A DNA stretch of 50,713 nucleotides from Alphaproteobacteria bacterium (lineage in GTDB: Bacteria; Pseudomonadota; Alphaproteobacteria; CAAHEQ01; UBA3637), in contig JAGDDD010000032.1 of assembly GCA_017958225.1 (NCBI GenBank), forward strand, positions 1-50,713. The letters run 5' to 3'. Position numbers and translations under genes: made by a program. This document shows positions 34,925 to 42,900 of the stretch, in pieces (the first letter of the stretch is position 1; each line of letters starts with the position of its first letter). The notes beneath the pieces were generated by a model. The model searched no databases, was not told where the DNA came from, and saw nothing but the letters and a program-made list of their open reading frames with translations.

Positions 34925-36562
34925 ATGGCACTCTTAACAACAGAACAGGCTAATCAGAAAACAACCAATTTAGATTTAATGACGGCACAGGAAATTGTGA
35001 CCGCGATCAATACGGAAGACTACAAAGTGGTTAAGGCCGTCGAAGACTGTTTGCCTAGTATTACCGAAGCTGCAACTAAAATTGCTGAGCGTTTGAAAAA
35101 GGGCGGGCGTGTGTTTATTTTTGGCGCCGGCACATCGGGGCGTTTAGGCGTGATGAATGCTGTGGGTATTACGGAAAAATATGGTCTTAAGGCCGGACAA
35201 ATCAACGGACTTATCGCCGGCGGTGATCGGGCTTTGCGCTTTTCTATTGAAAACTCCGAAGATAATCGCGAGCAAGCGATTAAAGATTTAATGGCCTTTA
35301 AGCCGACAGAAAACGACGTTGTTTTCGGTATTTCGGCAGGTGGTGGCGCAGCATATATTTTACAGGTTTTGGAAACGGGAAAAGAGAACGGCCTATATAC
35401 CATCGGCTATAGTTCTAACAAGGAAGCGAAGCTGAAACAATATAGCCAGACGTTCATCAATCCGTTTGTCGGGCCGGAAGTTTTAACCGGCTCTTCGCGT
35501 ATGAAATCCGGCTCGGCGCAGGCTGTTACCTTGATGGTGTTGTTGGAATCCGCGGTGGCGCAGTTCAAAGGTAAAACTGCCAAAACTATTCCATCTAAGA
35601 TTATCGCAGATTTTAAAAAGGCGGCTCCGGCTGTGAAAAAAGAAATACCCCGCGTCACAAAGGCGGTCAATTTGATTGCCGACGCTTTGCAGGCGGGCGG
35701 TCACGTGTTTTATTTCGGTGCCGGTCCCAGCGGTCGTTTGGGCGTATTGGACGCTTCTGAATGTTGGCCGACTTTTGGTGTGGAACATGGCACGGTGAAT
35801 GGGCGCGTTGAAGGTGGCGATGCGGCTTTGCGTCAGTTGTTTAAACACACAAAAACCAAGTCTGCGCAAGCGGCAAAAGCGGACTTTGAGCGGACGGAAG
35901 TTGTGGGGCAGGGCGATAAGGCGGTTTCTATTGCTCCACCCGGAAAAAATGCAAAAGATATCGTGATTATTTTGGAAAACACGCCTTACAGTATGGCCGC
36001 CTTGAACGAGGCAAAAAAGCGCGGCTTAAAAACCATCATTTTCTCGACACAGAAAGAAGATCCTGTGTTGCCCAAAATGGCAGATGCTTATATCAATCCT
36101 AAAGTGTCGGCCGTTGCTGTTCCTTTGGCTACGAAGTTTGTGTTAAATACGTTGACAACCGCCTCTATGGTGCGTGTGGGCAAGGTGTTGGGCAACCGGA
36201 TGGTGGATGTGGCTGTGATGAACGATAAATTGAAAGATCGCGCTGTTCGCATTATCGCTGATTGTTGTCGCGAATATTTGGGCGTGGATGTCGTGCAGGA
36301 GAAAGCAGCCGACCTGTTGGCACAGGCGCAAGCGCTGGCCAAAAAACGCGAAGAAGATCCAAACCGCCATGTGGTGCCTGTTGCCATTGTTATGGGCGCA
36401 CTCGGTTGCGATGCCAAACAAGCCAGAGCATGGCTGGATCAAGACAAATTGGTGCGTGAGGTTGTGAAGAAACATCGGAGGTCTGCTAAAAAAGCAAAGA
36501 CGCCCCGAACGGTGGCTTGCCTGTGCGCTATGGTTAAAAACATACGCGCCAAGTCAAAATAA
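34925..36562 (+). CDS. Double-length MurQ/GKRP-like protein with two SIS domains
   Basis: 545 residues, about twice MurQ (~300), the etherase that splits MurNAc 6-phosphate. Two SIS domains: residues 6-215 (TEQANQKTTNLDLMTAQEIV, GAGTSGRLGV, GPEVLTGSSRMKSG) and 235-450 (GAGPSGRLGVLDASECWPTFGV, GKVLGNRMVDVAVMNDKLKDRA). Glu83 of E. coli MurQ aligns with Gly81 in the first half and Glu279 in the second; Glu114 aligns with Glu112 in the first and Lys310 in the second. One complementary site at the domain interface is therefore possible. Layout recalls eukaryotic glucokinase regulatory protein. AAGGAGG precedes the ATG. Confidence 0.8.
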   Translation: MALLTTEQANQKTTNLDLMTAQEIVTAINTEDYKVVKAVEDCLPSITEAATKIAERLKKGGRVFIFGAGTSGRLGVMNAVGITEKYGLKAGQINGLIAGGDRALRFSIENSEDNREQAIKDLMAFKPTENDVVFGISAGGGAAYILQVLETGKENGLYTIGYSSNKEAKLKQYSQTFINPFVGPEVLTGSSRMKSGSAQAVTLMVLLESAVAQFKGKTAKTIPSKIIADFKKAAPAVKKEIPRVTKAVNLIADALQAGGHVFYFGAGPSGRLGVLDASECWPTFGVEHGTVNGRVEGGDAALRQLFKHTKTKSAQAAKADFERTEVVGQGDKAVSIAPPGKNAKDIVIILENTPYSMAALNEAKKRGLKTIIFSTQKEDPVLPKMADAYINPKVSAVAVPLATKFVLNTLTTASMVRVGKVLGNRMVDVAVMNDKLKDRAVRIIADCCREYLGVDVVQEKAADLLAQAQALAKKREEDPNRHVVPVAIVMGALGCDAKQARAWLDQDKLVREVVKKHRRSAKKAKTPRTVACLCAMVKNIRAKSK

Positions 36563-36574
36563 CGACATTTTATA

Positions 36575-36602
36575 AAGAGCCTGTTATGCAGGCTCTTTTT
36601 TT
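36575..36602 (+). terminator. Cassette terminator, copy 1
   Basis: 9-bp stem AAGAGCCTG / CAGGCTCTT with loop TTATG and a T-run. Identical to 37465-37492. Confidence 0.9.
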
Positions 36603-36731
36603 ATGCTTTTCTGAGGTCTTGAAGCGTGCACAAAAAGGACGTTTGTGTTCACTTGGGGAAAGAGCAAAAGTGTGCAAAAAGAAATGGCTTAAATCAGCCA
36701 TTTCTTAATTTTAAAAAAACGAAAAAAGTGT

Positions 36732-36760
36732 TTGATTTAATTGTACGTTTGTGTTATACT
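36732..36760 (+). promoter_or_regulatory. Promoter of hypothetical gene 36800-37447
   Basis: TTGATT (36732-36737), 17 bp, TATACT (36755-36760). Confidence 0.65.
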
Positions 36761-36799
36761 TTTATACGTAACCAGCCCAGTAACTTTAAGGAGGAAAAT

Positions 36800-37447
36800 A
36801 TGAAAAAAGATATTAATGCAAAAAAAGCTAGTGTATCAAAAATTATAAAAGCACATTTAGCAAGAAAACAAGAACCGCGGAGCATTTCCATAGGAGAAGT
36901 GAATTATTGGGGAGACCATGTGTGTGGACACGACCCAAAGAATAGCTCTAGCTACTATGCTGTTCAATTACAACCCAATGATAAAGTGACCGGTGAAGAC
37001 GGTGAAGTGATTGCGACAGCGACACGCAAATACAATATTGCCTTGTTTGATCCTAAAACAGGCAAATGCAGCATGGGCAAAAAAGAAGATTTTATTATCT
37101 TTGACTTTTCCCCGCTGCCGACTGTAGCAGAGGTCGATGCCTATAAGGCGCGCGAGGCCAACCTTTCTAAAGCAGATCGCTATGCGCTGGATGCCTACGT
37201 CGCCCGGCAGTATGATTACGATACCCGCTCGACTCTTTCCCCCAAGTTATTCCGGGAACGTCGGGAAAATCTATTTAAATCTTTAATAAAAGATGCGGAT
37301 TTTTTGGCGGCTACGCTGAAAGCCGAAAAGGAATACCAGTCGATGAGCCCCAACCAGAAACGACTTCACGACCAACAGAGTATCGCTCGTCGCGATCAGG
37401 ATTTTGAGCGTTTTTTGCGTGTCCAGCGGGACAAGCGCGTCAAGTAA
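36800..37447 (+). CDS. Hypothetical basic protein, 215 residues
   Basis: Starts MKKDINAKKASVSKIIKAHL; rich in Lys and Arg throughout, no signal peptide. Contains ISIGEVNYWGDHVCGHDPKN and a C-terminal charged helical region. No family recognised; nucleic-acid binding is only a guess from charge. TTTAAGGAGG precedes the ATG; promoter and terminator make it a single-gene unit. Confidence 0.6.
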   Translation: MKKDINAKKASVSKIIKAHLARKQEPRSISIGEVNYWGDHVCGHDPKNSSSYYAVQLQPNDKVTGEDGEVIATATRKYNIALFDPKTGKCSMGKKEDFIIFDFSPLPTVAEVDAYKAREANLSKADRYALDAYVARQYDYDTRSTLSPKLFRERRENLFKSLIKDADFLAATLKAEKEYQSMSPNQKRLHDQQSIARRDQDFERFLRVQRDKRVK

Positions 37448-37464
37448 GATAATAATGCTTGAAA

Positions 37465-37492
37465 AAGAGCCTGTTATGCAGGCTCTTTTTTT
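37465..37492 (+). terminator. Cassette terminator, copy 2
   Basis: Same stem, loop and tail as 36575-36602. Confidence 0.9.
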
Positions 37493-37538
37493 GTGTGATT
37501 CGCTGTTGGCGGTTATCCCCTGTTTTGTAAAATCATCC

Positions 37539-37604
37539 TTGACAAATGGTGTATTTTGTGGTAACATACCCCTATATAAACATTCATTAACAGCTTTAAG
37601 GAGG
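37539..37604 (+). repeat. Duplicated promoter-leader block, copy 2
   Basis: Perfect TTGACA (37539-37544), 17 bp, TAACAT (37562-37567), then TATAAACATTCATTAACAGC and TTTAAGGAGG. Homologous to 34853-34917. Confidence 0.8.
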
Positions 37605-37609
37605 AAAAT

Positions 37610-37981
37610 ATGGTACATGTAGTCGTAGAGAAAGACCCAGAGCGTAACTGTGAAACAACCACATTGACGGGCAAAGGAGGGGAGACTTTCAGAATGACGG
37701 TTTATTATGATGAACAAACAAACGAAATAAACCGAATCGCTAATGAAAGAAAAATCAATGGCGGCGAATTCCAACTGTTTGGTCCGCAGTCAGAGTTAGC
37801 CCCGGATCCGGATGGGACGGTTATTAAGCAGGAAATCGTGCGTGCTAACGGGGAGAAAAAAGAACTTCCACCTAGTAAGTTTATAAAGAATGTGAAAAAG
37901 GAAGCACAAAACCGTTTGGCCAGAGATAAAAAGATTCAAGCAATTCAAAAAGCCAAAGGTGCCAACTCCAATGGCGGGTAA
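37610..37981 (+). CDS. Hypothetical protein, 123 residues
   Basis: Starts MVHVVVEKDPERNCETTTLT, continues with FRMTVYYDEQTNEINRI, and ends in a lysine-rich helix (KKEAQNRLARDKKIQAIQKAKG). No signal peptide and no known family. It uses the duplicated leader with an ideal AAGGAGG, implying strong translation. A terminator follows. Confidence 0.6.
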   Translation: MVHVVVEKDPERNCETTTLTGKGGETFRMTVYYDEQTNEINRIANERKINGGEFQLFGPQSELAPDPDGTVIKQEIVRANGEKKELPPSKFIKNVKKEAQNRLARDKKIQAIQKAKGANSNGG

Positions 37982-38005
37982 GATCCGTTATTATTGAATA
38001 AGAAA

Positions 38006-38032
38006 AACACCCCCTTGCGGGGTGTTTTTTTT
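38006..38032 (+). terminator. Terminator of gene 37610-37981
   Basis: 8-bp stem AACACCCC / GGGGTGTT with loop CTTGC, then a T-run. Confidence 0.88.
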
Positions 38033-38041
38033 ATGGTATGT

Positions 38042-38070
38042 TTGACTTTTGCGGTTGGGTGTGGTAGCCT
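38042..38070 (+). promoter_or_regulatory. Promoter of the leaderless hprK gene
   Basis: TTGACT (38042-38047), 17 bp, TAGCCT (38065-38070); ATG 6 bases later. Confidence 0.55.
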
Positions 38071-38076
38071 AACCTT

Positions 38077-38556
38077 ATGCAAAAATTACTTCATGCCAGT
38101 TGTGTTGAGTTCCACAAAAAAGGGATTTTATTGTTGGGCCCGAGCGGCAGCGGCAAATCGGAATTGGCTTTACGCCTGATATCGCTGGGGGCGCGTCTGG
38201 TGGCCGACGATTGTGTGCTTTTTGATGCGACAACCTTGCAGGCCGTCTGTCCGGACAACCTGTGCGGTAAAATGGAAATGCGCGGCGTGGGTATTGTGCC
38301 GATGCCCCATAAAAACAAAACGAAAATACATTTGTGTGTGGCCTTGTGCCCACGTGCGCAGGTGGAAAGATTTCCGCTGACCGCCGATACGTTTGAGGGC
38401 GTCCCTTTGCTGCATTTGTCCGGTCATGATGTGGCGGCCACAGCCGATAAAATCGCTTTTATTTGTCAAAACAAGAATATTCGGGCCTTTTTGCAGGCAG
38501 CGCAATCGTCTTCCCCTGTCGTGCATAAAAAAAATTGTTCTTTATCTAAATTATAA
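38077..38556 (+). CDS. hprK: HPr kinase/phosphorylase, short alphaproteobacterial type
   Basis: 159 residues, only the C-terminal kinase domain as in other alphaproteobacteria. Walker A LLGPSGSGKSELALRL (21-28), LVADDCVLFD and the signature MEMRGVGIV. It phosphorylates Ser46 of HPr. Start MQKLLHASCVEF lies 6 bases after the -10 with no Shine-Dalgarno sequence. Confidence 0.92.
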   Translation: MQKLLHASCVEFHKKGILLLGPSGSGKSELALRLISLGARLVADDCVLFDATTLQAVCPDNLCGKMEMRGVGIVPMPHKNKTKIHLCVALCPRAQVERFPLTADTFEGVPLLHLSGHDVAATADKIAFICQNKNIRAFLQAAQSSSPVVHKKNCSLSKL

Positions 38557-38563
38557 CTATAAT
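38535..38563 (+). promoter_or_regulatory. Promoter of ptsH
   Basis: TTGTTC (38535-38540), 17 bp, perfect TATAAT (38558-38563), inside the 3' end of hprK. Confidence 0.7.
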
Positions 38564-38591
38564 AGACCTATTCGTATTCAAGGGGTTGGTT

Positions 38592-38864
38592 ATGACGTCG
38601 TTTTCAATCGTTATTCAAAACAAAAAAGGCCTTCACGCGCGCGCTGCCGCGTTGTTCGTCAAAGAAATTGAACGTTTCCAATCGGAAGTGTGGGTCAGCT
38701 TTGGCGGACAAAAAGTGTCAGCACGCTCTATCATGGGCCTGATGATGTTGGCCGCCGGTCAAGGCAGTGTCTTGGAAATCGAGGTCAATAACGATGCGGA
38801 AAGCGCCGCTATCCAGGCCGCTTTGGTTGCCTTGATTGATGATAAGTTTCACGAAGGGGAATAA
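38592..38864 (+). CDS. ptsH: Phosphocarrier HPr
   Basis: 90 residues. Active His15 in KKGLHARAAALF and regulatory Ser46 in VSARSIMGLMML are both kept, so it can take phosphate from enzyme I and be a HprK substrate. The EIIA-Man gene (manX) that usually sits between hprK and ptsH in alphaproteobacteria is missing, so the output is probably PtsN (3237-3689). Confidence 0.94.
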   Translation: MTSFSIVIQNKKGLHARAAALFVKEIERFQSEVWVSFGGQKVSARSIMGLMMLAAGQGSVLEIEVNNDAESAAIQAALVALIDDKFHEGE

Positions 38865-38927
38865 ATGCGCAAGGGCATCTTTCACAAACCGATAACGCAC
38901 CTTATATAGTGACGGAAAGAGAACAAA

Positions 38928-39908
38928 ATGAGTTTTATGTGGCCTTGGGTTTTGCTTGCTGTCTGTGTTCCGTTCTTGGTGTATAAGTTGCTGCCGACTT
39001 CGGAACGCACCGATACTTCGCAGGCGGTTTCTTGGCCCTTTTTCGAACAATTAAAAAAAGGTTTGGAAAAAGATCCCGGGCAGGCCGGTCGCTTGGCGCG
39101 TTGGCTGTTTTTTGGCTTTTGGGTGTGCCTGATTGTGGCGGCGGCGCGGCCGGTGTATTGGACGGAGCCACTGATTTTGTCGCAGCAACAACGCAATTTG
39201 ATGTTGGTGTTGGATGTGTCCGGCTCTATGGAAGAACATGATTTTTCCGTCAATCAACAGGCCTTTTCCCGCCTGGATATTGTCAAGTATCTGACGCATG
39301 ATTTTTTGCAAAAAAGGCAAGGCGATCAGGTCGGCATGGTGCTGTTCGGCACGCGTGCTTATCCGTATGTGCCTTTGACGTCGGATGTGCAGACAGCCGC
39401 GCAGATGTTACAGGAAATGTCGGTCGGTATGGCCGGCGACAGGACCTCTATTGGGGACGCCTTGGTGTTAGCGCTGAAAAACCTGCAAAGTGCGCCGACG
39501 CAATCGCAAATCATTATTTTAATGTCTGACGGGCAGGCCAATGCCGGTATAGTGACACCTGAAAAAGCGGCAGAGTTGGCCAAGGAAATGGGTGTGAAAA
39601 TCTATACCATCGGCATTGGGGCGGGCGAGTATGCCCTGCCGAGTGCCTTTGGGTTGCCTGCCGTGGCGGTGGCCGGTGCGTTGGATGAACAGACGTTGCA
39701 AGAGATTGCACAAACCACGGGTGGCGCTTATTTTAGGGCAAAAACAACCCCAGATTTGGCGCAGATTTATCAGCATATCGAAAAATTAGAGCCGATTGAA
39801 CAGGAAAATCTGGTGGTGCGCCTGCACAAGGAATTGTTCTATATTCCCTGTATGTTGGCTTTGTTATTGTGCTGGCTCGGTTGTGCGTTGAAAGGGGCAT
39901 CCTCATGA
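38928..39908 (+). CDS. batA: BatA-like VWA-domain membrane protein
   Basis: 326 residues. Two N-terminal membrane segments, then a von Willebrand A domain with intact MIDAS (LDVSGSMEEHD) and MSDGQANAG, then a C-terminal membrane segment. Member of Bacteroides-type aerotolerance (Bat) operons, usually with a MoxR ATPase, which is absent here. ATGA overlap with the next gene. Confidence 0.88.
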   Translation: MSFMWPWVLLAVCVPFLVYKLLPTSERTDTSQAVSWPFFEQLKKGLEKDPGQAGRLARWLFFGFWVCLIVAAARPVYWTEPLILSQQQRNLMLVLDVSGSMEEHDFSVNQQAFSRLDIVKYLTHDFLQKRQGDQVGMVLFGTRAYPYVPLTSDVQTAAQMLQEMSVGMAGDRTSIGDALVLALKNLQSAPTQSQIIILMSDGQANAGIVTPEKAAELAKEMGVKIYTIGIGAGEYALPSAFGLPAVAVAGALDEQTLQEIAQTTGGAYFRAKTTPDLAQIYQHIEKLEPIEQENLVVRLHKELFYIPCMLALLLCWLGCALKGASS

Positions 39909-41536
39909 TTTTGATGCGTCCTTGGTTTTTAATTTTGCTGGTGGTGCCTTTCGTGCTGTTTCATGCACGAGATGTGGGCAAAATAGGCGCGTGGAAAAAG
40001 ATTTGTGATGCGCATTTGTTGCCCTATTTGTCCGTGAAAGTCAAAGGGCGTAAAAATGCTTTTTATAAATGGTATATCACGGTGTTGTGGGCGTGGCTTG
40101 TGTTGGCGGCGGCCGGGCCGGCTTTCCTGCAAAAGCAAAACGAGACTTTTTCGGAAAAGAAGGCGGTCGTGGCGGTGTTGGATATGTCGCCGGCCATGAC
40201 GGAGTCTTTGCTCAACGAGGCGCGGTTTAAGTTGTTTGATTTTGTGAAAACAACGCAAGCCGATGTGGGCTTTGTCATTTCGGATGCGCAGGCTTATACG
40301 GTTGTGCCGATTACGCCGGATAAAGCGATTATTCAACAGGTGTTGCCGACGGTGGATTCAACAGTGGCGCCTTTGACGGGTAGTGCGCCGGAAAAAGGCT
40401 TGCAACGCGCCGAAGAATTGTTGCAACAGGCCGGCTATACGCAAGGGCAGATTTTGTTATTGACTGCGGGTATCGTGGATATGCCGGCGTTGGAAAAAGC
40501 GGCACAAAAAATAACCTATCCGATTACTATTTTAGGCTTTGGCGAAAGTGCGCCACATCCTGTGTCTTGGCAAAAAGATTTTTGGAAGGACAGCAAGGGC
40601 GTTCCTTATCAGGTATCCTTGGATGCGCGCCGGCTCGGCAAGATTGGTTTTTATCAAAAAAGCGTGTTGGATAACCGTGATTTAGCGAAAATAGAACAAA
40701 AAACGGGCGAGATGGAGCGCACGCAACATCCTTGGGAAAATTATCAGGATGTCGGTGTGTGGCTGGTGCTGCTGGCCCTGCCTTTTGCGGCAGTTTTGTT
40801 CAGGCGCGGTGTTTTGTGGTGTCTGTTGTTCATGGCGCTATCTACGCCGTCGCAGGCAGCTTGGTTTATGCGCCAGGAGCAAGAAGTCTATGCCCTGCAA
40901 AAGCAAGGGGTGCGGGCCTATCGGCGCAAAGATTTTGAAAAAGCCGAACAATTTTTTGCTTCGGCCAATGATTTATATAACCAAGCCAATGCGCGCGCCA
41001 TGCAGCATGATTTCCCGGGAGCCATAGACTTGTATGAGCAAGAGTTGGCCCTGCATCCTGACAATGAAGATGCGCGGTTTAATCGCGATTATCTCAAGCA
41101 ACTTTTACAGCAACAGCCGCAGCAACAGTCGGGTGAGCAACAGTCAGGCGAGCAACAGGAGCCTTCGTCCGACAATAAGGATCAACAGGGTAATTCGCCA
41201 TCGTCTGCAGATGAGCAACAATCGCAAAATGGACAACAATCGACGGATGAACAGAAGGGCGAAAACGAACAACAGGGCTCATCCGAACAACAACCCTCTG
41301 ACCAGGGTGCAGACAATAAAGAACAGCAGGGTGGTAATGCTCAACAGGAGACGCAACAAGAGGCAGGGCAATCGCCAGAACAGCAACAGGCAGCACCTTC
41401 AACCGATGAGAGCCAGACGCCTGCCCAAGATAATTTTGAAAAGCAACAGCAACTGCAATGGTTGGGTAAAATCGAACCGGATGTCAGCGGACTGTTAAGA
41501 TATCGCCTGCGCAAACAGGCTGAGGAGGCTTTATGA
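39905..41536 (+). CDS. BatB/BatC fusion: VWA domain, TPR and Gln-rich tail
   Basis: 543 residues. Membrane segments near the N-terminus, then a VWA domain with degenerate MIDAS (LDMSPAMTE in place of DxSxS), a membrane segment, then TPR-like repeats (YRRKDFEKAEQFFASANDLYNQANA and ALHPDNEDARFNRDYLKQLL) and a long Gln/Ser/Glu-rich low-complexity tail (about 400-520). BatB and BatC are separate in Bacteroides. ATG at 39905 overlaps the batA stop. Confidence 0.82.
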   Translation: MILMRPWFLILLVVPFVLFHARDVGKIGAWKKICDAHLLPYLSVKVKGRKNAFYKWYITVLWAWLVLAAAGPAFLQKQNETFSEKKAVVAVLDMSPAMTESLLNEARFKLFDFVKTTQADVGFVISDAQAYTVVPITPDKAIIQQVLPTVDSTVAPLTGSAPEKGLQRAEELLQQAGYTQGQILLLTAGIVDMPALEKAAQKITYPITILGFGESAPHPVSWQKDFWKDSKGVPYQVSLDARRLGKIGFYQKSVLDNRDLAKIEQKTGEMERTQHPWENYQDVGVWLVLLALPFAAVLFRRGVLWCLLFMALSTPSQAAWFMRQEQEVYALQKQGVRAYRRKDFEKAEQFFASANDLYNQANARAMQHDFPGAIDLYEQELALHPDNEDARFNRDYLKQLLQQQPQQQSGEQQSGEQQEPSSDNKDQQGNSPSSADEQQSQNGQQSTDEQKGENEQQGSSEQQPSDQGADNKEQQGGNAQQETQQEAGQSPEQQQAAPSTDESQTPAQDNFEKQQQLQWLGKIEPDVSGLLRYRLRKQAEEAL

Positions 41537-42900
41537 AGTATATAATCGGGGCTTTGATGTGTCTGTTTTCCGTGGCGGTGCAAGCGGCGGTCCAAGTATC
41601 TGTTCGGCCTTTGACCGTTCAAGAAGGGGAGTCGGTGGAATTGACTATTTCGTCGGATACGCGCCAGGAAAGTGCGCCGGATTGGACACCTTTGCTTCAA
41701 GATTTTAATATCGGCGGACAAATGTATGCCGAGCAAGCCCAGATTATCAACGGGCAACAACAAACACGCTATCAGTTTATTATGCCTTTAACGCCGTTGA
41801 GTCGCGGGGAAGTGCAAGTGCCCTCTTTGACTTGGGGTGGTGAAACGACGCAACCAGTGGTGATTTCCGTGCAACCCGCCGACAGCAAAGAAGCGCCGGT
41901 TTTGATTACGGCTCAAACCGATAAAAAGCAAGTTTATGCCGGGCAGGGCGTGACCTATACCGTGCGTGTGTATGATAAAGCCGGCTTGTCTGACGGCGAG
42001 TTTATTGCCCCTTTGATTGAAGGTGGTGAAGTCCAAAAAATTGGCGATCCTGTTGCCTCATCCGAAACAAAAGACGGGAAGTGGTATCAGGTCTATGAGC
42101 AAAAGTATGTGTTGTTTGCGCCCAAAGCAGGAGCGGTGAAAGTAACGCCGGCGCGCTTTCAGGGCTATATTCAGGACAAAACAACCCAGCCGGCGCGGCG
42201 CAATTTGCTGTCTGTGTTCGGTATGCCGGATGATGTGTTCTATCGCGGTTTTTTGGATCGGCAACGTGAAATTACTTTGAAAGCCGAGCCGATAACATTG
42301 GAAGTTTTGCCACAGCCGGTGTCTTATCAAGGTTGGTGGTTGCCGTCAACGGCTGTTAAATTGCGACAAACTTTTACCCCCAATGCAACGGTGGCGCAAG
42401 TGGGCGAAAATATTGTGCAAAAGGTCGTTTTGACGGCGCAAGGCGTGATGCCGCATCAACTGCCGGATATTCAATTGCCAGACATCAAAGGCTTTAAGGT
42501 TTATCCGGGCGAAGCGCAAAAAACATTGTCTTATAACAAAGACGGGTTGGTCAGCCTGTTGGAAAAAACTTTTGTTTTGGTGCCTATTCAAAACGGAGAA
42601 TTGACGATTCCGCCCGTGTCTGTTCCCTGGTTTGATGTCAATACGCAAAAAGCGCAGGTGGTCTCTACACAGGCGCGCACATGGTTAGTGCAGGGCACGT
42701 TGCCACCCGTGACACAAGAGACGCCACCCGCAGAAATTGTGGCTTCTGCGCCCGTTGTGTCCGCCTATGCCGAAGAAAACAGTTGGTTGTGGTTTTTCGG
42801 TGGTTTTTGTGTGGGCGTTATGCTATGCGCCGGCGTCGGCTTGCTGTGCTTTTTCATCATGCACAGGCGCAGAAAATTGCCGGACTTGTATCCTTATTGA
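41533..42900 (+). CDS. batD: BatD-like oxygen tolerance protein
   Basis: 455 residues. Signal peptide MKYIIGALMCLFSVAVQAA, then several beta-sandwich repeats (VQVSVRPLTVQEGESVELTI, VTYTVRVYDKAGLSDGEF), a membrane segment (FFGGFCVGVMLCAGVGLLCFF) and a basic cytoplasmic tail, as in BatD. ATGA overlap with batB/C; the stop overlaps rpoH by 7 bp. Confidence 0.85.
   Translation: MKYIIGALMCLFSVAVQAAVQVSVRPLTVQEGESVELTISSDTRQESAPDWTPLLQDFNIGGQMYAEQAQIINGQQQTRYQFIMPLTPLSRGEVQVPSLTWGGETTQPVVISVQPADSKEAPVLITAQTDKKQVYAGQGVTYTVRVYDKAGLSDGEFIAPLIEGGEVQKIGDPVASSETKDGKWYQVYEQKYVLFAPKAGAVKVTPARFQGYIQDKTTQPARRNLLSVFGMPDDVFYRGFLDRQREITLKAEPITLEVLPQPVSYQGWWLPSTAVKLRQTFTPNATVAQVGENIVQKVVLTAQGVMPHQLPDIQLPDIKGFKVYPGEAQKTLSYNKDGLVSLLEKTFVLVPIQNGELTIPPVSVPWFDVNTQKAQVVSTQARTWLVQGTLPPVTQETPPAEIVASAPVVSAYAEENSWLWFFGGFCVGVMLCAGVGLLCFFIMHRRRKLPDLYPY

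Noticed and set aside
38866-38910. 14-codon ORF between ptsH and batA
   Set aside because: Too short and no convincing ribosome-binding site.
41094-41498. Overlapping ORFs in both strands over the BatB/C tail
   Set aside because: The Gln-rich repeat coding keeps other frames open; they have no initiation signals.
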